Part shown: positions 1-5,521 of the stretch, piece after piece
Numbering within the stretch: the stretch's first letter is position 1
Layout: the number at the start of each line of letters is the position of its first letter
NCBI GenBank assembly: GCA_023392115.1
Contig: JAEVZT010000505.1
Location: forward strand, 1-5,794
Direction of reading: 5' to 3'
Length of the DNA: 5,794 nucleotides
Origin: Chloroflexota bacterium
Lineage (GTDB): Bacteria; Chloroflexota; Anaerolineae; Aggregatilineales; Phototrophicaceae
The notes under the pieces: generated by a model
Database searches by the model: none
What the model was told of the DNA's origin: nothing
What the model saw: only the letters and a program-made list of their open reading frames with translations
Translations under genes and position numbers: made by a program

Positions 1-1888
1 GGGCATCGGCGCGTTCCGCGACCGGCGTCCTATCTTCGACCACTTCAAACGCCGCCAACAATTCAAATTCGGTGTTGAAGTTCTCGGTTTCAAGCTCGGG
101 GAATTCCGGCAGGTATTCCGGTGGCGCGGGTTCGCGCGGCAGTTCAGGCACGACCGGAATGTATGGTTCGGGCACTTCGACATCAGACACGGCAAGCTGC
201 TGCGTGTCTTCGTAATGCGGCACGGCGGCGAAGTCATCTTCCCACGGGTCGACGACCGGCGCGGCTTCAATCGGCAGTTCCTCGACCGTCGGAGCGCCGA
301 ACCATTCGGCTTCGTCGACTTCTTCGTCCGCCGCTGCGGCTTCAAGTTCCCAGTCGACAGGCTCAGCTTCCGCCGCTTCCTCAGCCACGCTGGAGACGGC
401 TGACAGCACGTCTTCAACCGGAACGTAGTGCAGCGTTTCAGCGGCGAACTGCTCTTCGGCGTCAATCCACTCGGTTTCGTCCGGCGGGGCTTCGAGGCGC
501 TGCGCGCGCGACGGCTGCGTCAGCTGCTCAATGAAGGCGCTGTTATAGTCCTCACTGGTCACGCCGGCGGGCGCGTGCGGAATCGTATCCTCGCTCGGTC
601 GCCCTTCCGGCATCACATCGCGCAGAAATTCCGGTTCGGTCGTCAGGAAACGCTTGTCACCGCGCTCACGGCTCTCCCGAATCCACGACGGCAGCGGCTG
701 CACCTTCGGTCGATGGCGCGGCAGCTGCTGCTCAATATTCGCCAGCAGCTCGTCAAGCGAGAAACTCTCCTGCGCCAGCGCCTGATCGAACGCCTGCTTC
801 AGAATCAGCTTGGCGGGCGTGTCCGGCTCATCCGCCTCGATGTCGAAATCAAACTCCTGTGATGGTGTCGATTTCGGTGCGGCGCGCTTGGGGCGCGGCT
901 CTGGCGGCGGCGCTTCGGCTTGCTCTTCGCCGCGCAGGACAGACAGAACTTCACGAAAACTTGCGTCGTTCACGCCCGAAATCAGGTCGCCTACCGTGCC
1001 GCTCTCTTCGAGCGGTGGCGGAGGCGGTTCTTCTTGCGCCAGCTTGTCGAATGTCCGGCGGCTTTCTTCGTCAGGCTCGGCATCGCCCGCCATCTGCGCC
1101 ACCCGATCCATCTGGTCGAGCATTTCGTCAAGTCCGCCCTTGAAGACGAACTCGACGTATTCCTGCCGCCGAGCCGGAAGCGGTTGATGCGGCTGACCGG
1201 AGCGCATCGAGTTCACCAGTTCGTCGAACGGATCGCCCTTGCGCTCCTGATCCTCGGCTTGGCGCGGCAGCGAGTCAAGCACCTCGTCAAACAAGCCGCT
1301 CTCACGGTAATCGACCTGCCAGAGCGCCGCCGAATCGTCAGGCGCGGTGACCGGCGTGCTGCCTTCGGGCGCTTCCGGTTCAAAAATGTCGTCGCCCATG
1401 CTTGCCAGCACGTCATTCAGGCTGCTCGGCTCAGGTTTCTTGGCTTCCGGCGGACGTGGGACTTCGACGCGCGTCGAGGTCGCCGCCGCCAGTCGGTTGA
1501 GCAGTCCGGCTTTCTCTCCGGCGGACGGACGCGGCAGGTCGTTGAAAACCGCCTTGCTAATCGCAATGACATCGCGGGCATTGAACGGCGTGTCGATGCT
1601 AGCTTGCAGGTTCAGGCTCTCAATCGTTTCATCCTGCTGGCGCGGGGTTGCGATGACCGCGATGTCAGGCTGGATTTTGCGCAGTTCGGCGACGATCGAC
1701 TCGCCCGACATGTCGGGGATGGCGAAATCAACCAGCGCGATGTCCTGCACGTGATCGCGCAGGTAGTCGAACGCCGCGTCCGCCGAGACGAACGGATGCG
1801 CCTCGTACAAATTGGTGCGTTCCAGACCCTGCTTGAGCAGCACCGCAAACGCCAACTGCGAATGAACGATCAAGACCTGCGTCAGCAT
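1..1888 (-). CDS. Pseudo-receiver (REC-like) protein with long acidic, Pro-rich disordered tail, C-terminus beyond left edge
   Basis: I translated this frame by hand. It is open from ATG at 1888-1886 to the left edge, giving 629 complete codons with no stop, so the gene is partial at its 3' end. Residues 1-118 look like a response-regulator receiver domain: a beta1 'VLIV' start, D54 in 'LVDFAIPDMSG' where the phospho-acceptor Asp normally lies, T81 at the end of beta4, and 'DTPF' at 99-102 where K-P-F is expected. The acidic pair after beta1 is H9-S10, the conserved Lys is T100 and the switch aromatic is S97, so normal phosphotransfer is doubtful. From about residue 119 on, the protein is rich in Glu, Asp, Pro and Ala with no recognisable fold and is probably disordered. 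Short amphipathic motifs recur at 157-385, and residues 470-550 are very acidic with scattered Trp. No DNA-binding or kinase domain is visible. The start lies 7 bases after the lipoprotein stop, so co-transcription and translational coupling are likely; only a weak GGGGA (1901-1905), 12 bases upstream, resembles a ribosome-binding site. The function is unknown; a scaffold or signalling adaptor is an inference. Confidence 0.88.
   Translation of the reverse strand, partial: MLTQVLIVHSQLAFAVLLKQGLERTNLYEAHPFVSADAAFDYLRDHVQDIALVDFAIPDMSGESIVAELRKIQPDIAVIATPRQQDETIESLNLQASIDTPFNARDVIAISKAVFNDLPRPSAGEKAGLLNRLAAATSTRVEVPRPPEAKKPEPSSLNDVLASMGDDIFEPEAPEGSTPVTAPDDSAALWQVDYRESGLFDEVLDSLPRQAEDQERKGDPFDELVNSMRSGQPHQPLPARRQEYVEFVFKGGLDEMLDQMDRVAQMAGDAEPDEESRRTFDKLAQEEPPPPPLEESGTVGDLISGVNDASFREVLSVLRGEEQAEAPPPEPRPKRAAPKSTPSQEFDFDIEADEPDTPAKLILKQAFDQALAQESFSLDELLANIEQQLPRHRPKVQPLPSWIRESRERGDKRFLTTEPEFLRDVMPEGRPSEDTIPHAPAGVTSEDYNSAFIEQLTQPSRAQRLEAPPDETEWIDAEEQFAAETLHYVPVEDVLSAVSSVAEEAAEAEPVDWELEAAAADEEVDEAEWFGAPTVEELPIEAAPVVDPWEDDFAAVPHYEDTQQLAVSDVEVPEPYIPVVPELPREPAPPEYLPEFPELETENFNTEFELLAAFEVVEDRTPVAERADA
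734..1420 (-). repeat. Six-fold short amphipathic motif repeat within the disordered tail
   Basis: In the hand translation of the left-edge gene, an eight-residue pattern recurs: [L/F]-[D/N/R]-[D/E]-[V/L/M]-[L/V]-x-x-[M/L/I]. The copies are LNDVLASM (157-164), FDEVLDSL (200-207), FDELVNSM (221-228), LDEMLDQM (253-260), FREVLSVL (311-318) and LDELLANI (378-385). A looser seventh, VEDVLSAV, lies at 491-498. The copies are separated by Pro/Gly/acid-rich stretches of varying length, and the DNA itself is not obviously repeated. Each would form a short helix with one hydrophobic face, as expected of docking motifs in a disordered chain. That role is an inference. Confidence 0.6.
1535..1888 (-). 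other. Degenerate receiver domain (residues 1-118)
   Basis: This is the N-terminal domain of the left-edge gene, with the length and beta/alpha alternation of a CheY-like receiver. D54, P58 and G62 match the D-x-x-x-P-x-x-x-G pattern around the usual phosphorylation site, and T81 and P101-F102 fall at the expected later positions. The Mg-binding acidic pair (here H9-S10), the Lys (here T100) and the switch aromatic (here S97) are missing. In known families such as FrzS and AglZ of Myxococcus, pseudo-receivers of this kind work as protein-binding modules rather than phosphorylated switches. A weakly active phospho-acceptor cannot be excluded because D54 is kept. Confidence 0.75.
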
Positions 1889-1895
1889 AATGCGT

Positions 1896-3131
1896 TTACG
1901 TCCCCGGCGCGCTGATCGTCGCTAGCAGCGCCGGATCAATCGTCACCAGCATCAGCGAGTTGACGGCGTTCACGCCCGGCGCGAACGCCATCGGTCCGGT
2001 GACCGTCACCGTCGCAATGCCAATATTGTTCACTTCGCTCTGCTCGGCAATCTGCGAGTCGACGTCGGCGCGCGCCTGTATGATATACGTTCCGGCAGCA
2101 TCGAACGTCAGGCTGATGTCGAGCAAGATGCTTTGTCCGGCGGAAAGATTCGCCACCACGCCGAGCGGGTGTTCAGCGCCGGGCGAGACCGTGACCGAGT
2201 TATCGAACTGCGCCGTTCCAGCCGCGCCGGTATTGGTAATCGTCACGGCGAAGTTGGCTGTCACCGATGTTTCGCCGGCAGCGATCGCCAGCGCGGTAGG
2301 ACCGTCGATATTGCTGATGACGAGGTCGGGCAGCCCTTGAGTCGGCGTATGAGTCGGCTGTGCGGTCGCGCCGGGGCTGGTCGCCGTCCACGTCGCGGTG
2401 ACGATCGGCGTCGGCGTCGGCGGGATCGGCGGGATGACCACGTTCGAGCAGTTGCCATAGATGCTGACGTACTGCCCGCTGACCCAACCCGTCGTCGTGC
2501 CGACGCGCACCTGCCACCATGAATTGTTTCCGGTGCGTCCGGTGATCGGCGCGACAGTCCCTGCCGCCAGAACGGCGATTCGCGGTTCGTAGACCGTGCC
2601 GGGTCCGTAGCGCAGGTTGACGGCGGTGTTCGTGAAGACGCGGCATGTCGGGTCGTTGGGGTTAATGATGGGACCGGTTGTCACCTGCGGGCGCGTCGTG
2701 CCGGTCGCCGTCGGCTGGTTCTGCCGGCGCGCGTTGATCGTCACGGCGGCGGGGACGCTGGCGGTGTTGCCACGGTAAGCGACGACTTGAAGCACGATTT
2801 GCCCTTCGGTCTGCGGCGTATAGTCGAGCAGCACGTTCAAGTTGCGATCGCCGCCCGCCGTTTCGGACGACACCGTCTTGACAACTTGATTATTTGCAAG
2901 CAGTTGGACGCGGGTAACGCCGACGGAGTCGGCTGCGTTGGCGCTCACCAGCACCTGTGTACCGACGATCGCTTCGCTGCCGGTCGTCGGCGAGATGATC
3001 GTGACGACAGGCTGTCCGGTTGCCTCAGTCGTTGGGGTCGGCGCGCTCTGCGATGTTGCCGACAGGTTGCAGGCAGCCAACGCCCAGAGGACGATTATCA
3101 GCAGCAGAAGGACTGAGTTTCGGTAGCGCAT
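1896..3131 (-). CDS. Exported lipoprotein with Ig-like, SH3b and CARDB domains
   Basis: This encodes a 411-residue lipoprotein, counted from ATG at 3131-3129. Residues 1-21 are a lipoprotein signal peptide: basic MRYRN, a hydrophobic run, then lipobox L18-A19-A20 before lipidated C21. A Thr/Pro-rich spacer follows. Residues about 40-134 resemble a bacterial Ig-like domain. Residues about 163-228 are an SH3b domain, with 'VNLRYGPGT' and 'WWQVRV...GWVSGQYV', bounded by C163 and C228, which might form a disulfide. A PTPT-type linker covers about 233-265. Residues about 267-379 are a CARDB-like adhesion domain ('LPDLVISNI' ... 'EQSEVNNIG'). A 30-residue tail has no recognised domain. A longer reading from ATG at 3182 is unlikely: it would put 17 residues before the signal peptide and its start overlaps the -10 box. 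GGGGGA lies 7 bases before the chosen start. The protein probably sits outside the membrane and binds cell wall, glycan or a partner protein; the ligand is unknown. It is the first gene of a likely operon with the receiver-like gene. Confidence 0.9.
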   Translation of the reverse strand: MRYRNSVLLLLIIVLWALAACNLSATSQSAPTPTTEATGQPVVTIISPTTGSEAIVGTQVLVSANAADSVGVTRVQLLANNQVVKTVSSETAGGDRNLNVLLDYTPQTEGQIVLQVVAYRGNTASVPAAVTINARRQNQPTATGTTRPQVTTGPIINPNDPTCRVFTNTAVNLRYGPGTVYEPRIAVLAAGTVAPITGRTGNNSWWQVRVGTTTGWVSGQYVSIYGNCSNVVIPPIPPTPTPIVTATWTATSPGATAQPTHTPTQGLPDLVISNIDGPTALAIAAGETSVTANFAVTITNTGAAGTAQFDNSVTVSPGAEHPLGVVANLSAGQSILLDISLTFDAAGTYIIQARADVDSQIAEQSEVNNIGIATVTVTGPMAFAPGVNAVNSLMLVTIDPALLATISAPGT

Positions 3132-3138
3132 GAAGGTA

Positions 3139-3144
3139 TCCCCC
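3139..3144 (-). promoter_or_regulatory. Ribosome-binding site deciding the lipoprotein start
   Basis: GGGGGA on the minus strand ends 7 bases before ATG 3131-3129. Its place supports the shorter lipoprotein reading over the upstream ATG at 3182, which has no such site within the expected transcript. Confidence 0.6.
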
Positions 3145-3172
3145 GGGTTACTACCGAGAATGTCATGCTCGC

Positions 3173-3201
3173 ATTGTATCATTACCGAGATAATGAAGCA
3201 A
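3173..3201 (-). promoter_or_regulatory. Predicted sigma70-type promoter with extended -10 for the lipoprotein/receiver operon
   Basis: On the minus strand, TTGCTT (3201-3196) and TACAAT (3178-3173) are separated by 17 bases. The -10 is preceded by TGA, giving an extended -10 (TG-n-TACAAT) that would offset the weak -35. The start of transcription would be near 3166, leaving a leader of about 35 bases. No other good promoter was seen before the receiver-like gene, so it probably depends on this one. Confidence 0.55.
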
Positions 3202-3228
3202 AGCGGCTAAAGTCGGAGAAATTGACAG

Positions 3229-3253
3229 CCGCCCCTTCGTTTTCAAGGGGCGG
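3229..3253 (-). terminator. Perfect 9-bp hairpin after the V4R gene, probable terminator
   Basis: The arms CCGCCCCTT and AAGGGGCGG pair perfectly over 9 bp around a 7-base loop, about 31 bases after the V4R gene's stop. The stem is very GC-rich. The downstream tract on the minus strand is only moderately T-rich (CTGTCAATTTC), so it may be a weak or factor-assisted terminator, or a 3'-end stabiliser. It also separates the V4R gene from the next promoter. Confidence 0.6.
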
Positions 3254-3284
3254 ACAGAAGACCGGCTTAAGCGTAGGAAACCCG

Positions 3285-3917
3285 TCAGGAAATCGGCTCT
3301 TTGTAAATCACAAGGCGGCTCATGTCGTCGCCCTTGGCGATGCACGTCGTCATATCGACCTTGAACTCGCGCCCGCCGGATACCCAGCGCAGCCCTTCCT
3401 GAAGCAGCCCTTGCCCCATGTAGCAGACAGGTTTGTCGGTCTTGCGACCCCAGCAGAGGGCGCAGCGTTCCATCGTGTAGATGATCTTATCGCCGCCCTC
3501 TTCATATACAATGGAGATCTGGTCGGAGAACTGCGAGAAGATGTTCGCCATCGCCGGGACGCCCACCTTGAGCTTGGCGTTGAGCGGCAGCACCTTGAAC
3601 GCCAGATCGCCGACGCCCGCCAGCGCGCCAAACGAGCGCAAACCGCCGGCGAAAATAGCGCGTCCCGCGCGCAGCGCCAGCGCCCGTCCGCCGCGCGGAC
3701 CGTACATTTCTTCAAGCGCGACGTTCAGCGCCGTGAAGTCGGCGAAGTCGAACCCCTTTTCGAGGTTATCAGGCGGGAGGTTATCGACATACTGCGGAAC
3801 GCCGGCGAGATTCAGGATAGCGTTCAAACCGTTCCGCCCCATGATCTCTTCCATGGCTTCCATTGTGAGGCGGGCGAATTTATTCGGATAGTAGAATCCG
3901 CTCTTTTCAGGTGGCAT
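3285..3917 (-). CDS. V4R (4-vinyl-reductase-like) domain protein
   Basis: This is a 210-residue protein, complete and without a signal peptide. The N-terminal part (about 7-75) has the 'FYYPNKFARLTMEAMEEIMGR' type opening and 'DFADFTALNVALEEMYGPRGG'. The C-terminal part (about 80-207) fits the V4R domain: C152 and C155 in 'RCALCWGR', C165 in 'PVCYMGQG', then 'TTCIAKGD' with C192. V4R is known from the bacteriochlorophyll accessory protein BchJ and from hydrocarbon-sensing regulators, and is related in fold to Bet3-type proteins; it binds small hydrophobic ligands or metal. The Cys often found eight residues after the CxxxGD motif Cys is S200 here. No pigment genes are nearby, so 'vinyl reductase' activity should not be assumed; a ligand-binding or redox-sensing role is an inference. 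The start at 3917 is supported by GGAGG 10 bases upstream. The gene has its own promoter and a downstream hairpin, so it looks monocistronic. Confidence 0.85.
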   Translation of the reverse strand: MPPEKSGFYYPNKFARLTMEAMEEIMGRNGLNAILNLAGVPQYVDNLPPDNLEKGFDFADFTALNVALEEMYGPRGGRALALRAGRAIFAGGLRSFGALAGVGDLAFKVLPLNAKLKVGVPAMANIFSQFSDQISIVYEEGGDKIIYTMERCALCWGRKTDKPVCYMGQGLLQEGLRWVSGGREFKVDMTTCIAKGDDMSRLVIYKEPIS

Positions 3918-3927
3918 CCTGCCTTGT

Positions 3928-3932
3928 CCTCC
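3928..3932 (-). promoter_or_regulatory. Shine-Dalgarno site of the V4R gene
   Basis: A perfect GGAGG on the minus strand lies 10 bases before ATG 3917-3915 and fixes this start codon. Confidence 0.7.
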
Positions 3933-3992
3933 AACCGTGCGCGAGTCAATCCGTCACGCCACTTCTGCTTGGCTCGACGACTTTGTAAGGAC

Positions 3993-4021
3993 AGTATACG
4001 TCGAAAAGGAGCGCGTCCCAA
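3993..4021 (-). promoter_or_regulatory. Predicted sigma70-type promoter of the V4R gene
   Basis: On the minus strand, TTGGGA (4021-4016) and TATACT (3998-3993) are 17 bases apart. Transcription would start near 3986, leaving a leader of about 70 bases with the GGAGG site near its end. A 6-bp inverted repeat (3974-3979 with 3999-4004) brackets the -10 and the likely start point and could be an operator, though chance is possible. Confidence 0.55.
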
Positions 4022-4024
4022 CTT

Positions 4025-4061
4025 AAGGAAAGGCGGGCTAGAGCGGGAGTCCTACCCCGCC
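4025..4061 (-). terminator. Possible terminator hairpin overlapping the miaB stop
   Basis: On the minus strand GGCGGG (4061-4056) pairs with CCCGCC (4037-4032). After one G-G mismatch, TAG (the miaB stop) pairs with CTA, leaving a loop of about 10 bases. The tail is TTTCCTT. It is shorter and weaker than the hairpin at 3229-3253, and a competing smaller hairpin can form, so this is a moderate call. It abuts the -35 of the next gene. Confidence 0.4.
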
Positions 4062-5443
4062 ATCACGACCAGCGGATCGTGGATTTGCTGCGCCGACGGC
4101 AGACGTCCCTGCATGCTCCACGGTCCCGTCCATGTGATCTCAACGTCAACGACCTGCCCGCGCCAGTCGCGCTCATCCTCGAAGAAGACGAGCTTGTTCT
4201 GCGGGGTACGCCCGCGCCACTTGCCCTTGTGCTGGTCTTCGACAAGCACCGGAACCCTCTGACCGAGGTAGCAGCTGTTGATTTCGGCGACGACGCGCGA
4301 CTGAAGCTCGTCAAGCATTTCGTGACGACGCTTCTTCTCCTCTTCCGGCACGTCGTCTTCCATCCGCCGCACGCTGACGGTGTTCGGGCGCGGGCTGTAG
4401 CGCGCGAGGTGCGCTTTGTCGAGCTTCAGTTCCTCAAGCAGTCGGTACGTCTCCATGAACTGCTCGTCGGTTTCGCCGGGGAAGCCGACGATGATGTCGG
4501 TGTGGATGGCGACTTCAGGGATGCGCGCACGGATGCGCTCGATTAGACGGCGATATTGGTCGGCGGTGTAGCCGCGCTTCATATTTTCAAGGACGGTGTC
4601 ATCGCCCGCCTGTACCGGCACTTCAATGTGCGGCATGACGCGCGGCAGTTCGGCGACTGTGTCGAGCAGCTTGTCGGTCATCCAATTCGGGTGACTGGTC
4701 AGGAAGCGTATGCGCTCGATGCCGGTTTCTTCCGCCACCTGATGGACGATCCGCAGCAGATCCGCCAGATCGGGACCGTCGGCGATGTCCTTGCCGTAGC
4801 GATCGACGATTTGACCGAGCAGCGTCACTTCTTTAACGCCCTGACGGGCGAGGCTGCGGACGTGGGCGACGATTTCGCCGACACTGCGACTGCGCTCGAC
4901 GCCGCGCCGGAACGGGATAATGCAGAAGGTGCAGGCGTGCGAGCAGCCGTAGACAACCGGCACATGCGCGCTGATTAACTCACCGCGTTCGGCGGCAGGC
5001 AGGATCAGATCGCCGAGATCGTAGTCGCCGTCCTGAAGCGCGTCGCGGTGGGCGCGTTCGCGCGCCTCCATATCGAGTGTTTCGGCTTCCTGAGCGCGGG
5101 CGCGCAGGAACTCGACCATTGGCGCAGGTTCTGATGGCGCCATGAATACATCGACATACGGCAGACGCTTGCGCAGCGCCAGCGCATCGCGCACGCCGAC
5201 AAGGCAGCCCATCACGCCGATCACCTTGTCCGGCTGCTGCTTTTTCAGGTCGTTGAGCAGCGCCAGCCGCCCAAAGGCTTTGTCTTCAGCGCTCTGGCGG
5301 ACGACGCAGGTGTTGACGACGTAGATATCCGCCTGCTCGGGATCATCGGCGGCGCTGTGCCCCATGCGTTCAAGCTCCGATGCCAGAAGCTGCGAGTCGG
5401 CGGTATTCATCTGACATCCGAGAGTCCAGATGTGATATTTCAT
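4052..5443 (-). CDS. miaB: tRNA-2-methylthio-N6-dimethylallyladenosine synthase (radical SAM methylthiotransferase)
   Basis: This is a 463-residue cytoplasmic enzyme that adds a methylthio group to position 2 of i6A37 in tRNAs reading U-starting codons, giving ms2i6A, which stabilises codon-anticodon pairing. The N-terminal domain (about 1-135) holds the auxiliary cluster cysteines C10 ('TLGCQMN'), C46 ('NTCVVR') and C80 ('MGC'). The radical SAM domain (about 160-385) has C167-x3-C171-x2-C174 for the SAM-binding 4Fe-4S cluster, 'PFRRGVERSR', 'TLLGQ', 'TSHPNW' and 'DIIVGFPGET'. Residues about 385-447 are the tRNA-binding TRAM domain. Length and order are normal for MiaB. 'GCQMN' separates it from RimO and from MtaB ('GCKVN'). 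Two usual MiaB stretches differ: GQNVNSYG is GQIVDRYG (210-217) and PLQSG is PVQAG (276-280). The substrate also depends on MiaA, which is not in the window. The gene has its own promoter and no clear Shine-Dalgarno site. Confidence 0.95.
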   Translation of the reverse strand: MKYHIWTLGCQMNTADSQLLASELERMGHSAADDPEQADIYVVNTCVVRQSAEDKAFGRLALLNDLKKQQPDKVIGVMGCLVGVRDALALRKRLPYVDVFMAPSEPAPMVEFLRARAQEAETLDMEARERAHRDALQDGDYDLGDLILPAAERGELISAHVPVVYGCSHACTFCIIPFRRGVERSRSVGEIVAHVRSLARQGVKEVTLLGQIVDRYGKDIADGPDLADLLRIVHQVAEETGIERIRFLTSHPNWMTDKLLDTVAELPRVMPHIEVPVQAGDDTVLENMKRGYTADQYRRLIERIRARIPEVAIHTDIIVGFPGETDEQFMETYRLLEELKLDKAHLARYSPRPNTVSVRRMEDDVPEEEKKRRHEMLDELQSRVVAEINSCYLGQRVPVLVEDQHKGKWRGRTPQNKLVFFEDERDWRGQVVDVEITWTGPWSMQGRLPSAQQIHDPLVVMAG

Positions 5444-5482
5444 GAGACGACAACCAATTCAACTTGGACGGAATGCAGAGCT

Positions 5483-5511
5483 ATTGTAAACGTCGAGGGA
5501 ATGAGCGTCAA
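5483..5511 (-). promoter_or_regulatory. Predicted sigma70-type promoter of miaB
   Basis: On the minus strand, TTGACG (5511-5506) and TACAAT (5488-5483) are separated by exactly 17 bases, close to the bacterial consensus. Transcription would begin near 5476, giving a leader of about 33 bases. The -35 starts about 10 bases after the stop of the upstream gene, so miaB seems to be transcribed separately from it. No Shine-Dalgarno sequence is visible before ATG 5443. Confidence 0.65.
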
Positions 5512-5521
5512 TCCGCCCCTG

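Noticed and set aside
1213..1848. Short minus-strand frames at 1213-1416 and 1612-1848
   Set aside because: They are Arg/Ser-rich shift frames inside the receiver-like gene with no features of real proteins.
920..1915. A 331-codon plus-strand open frame opposite the receiver-like gene, with several other plus-strand frames at 121-1187
   Set aside because: The minus-strand frame reads as a receiver domain and is continuous for 629 codons. The plus-strand products are Arg-rich and fold-less, as expected for antisense shadows of a GC-rich gene.
2200..2646. Minus-strand frames within the lipoprotein gene
   Set aside because: They lie inside the SH3b/CARDB coding region in another frame and have Arg-rich, fold-less translations.
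1896..3182. Longer lipoprotein reading from ATG at 3182
   Set aside because: It adds 17 polar residues before a textbook lipoprotein signal peptide, and its start codon overlaps the predicted -10 box. ATG 3131 has a good ribosome-binding site.
3165..4262. A 365-codon plus-strand open frame spanning the V4R gene, the intergenic region and the end of miaB
   Set aside because: It crosses two well-supported minus-strand genes and their control regions, shows no recognisable domain, and contains promoter and hairpin sequence.
4052..5443. Identity as RimO or MtaB rather than MiaB
   Set aside because: The first cluster motif is GCQMN, as in MiaB, not the GCPKN of RimO or the GCKVN of MtaB.
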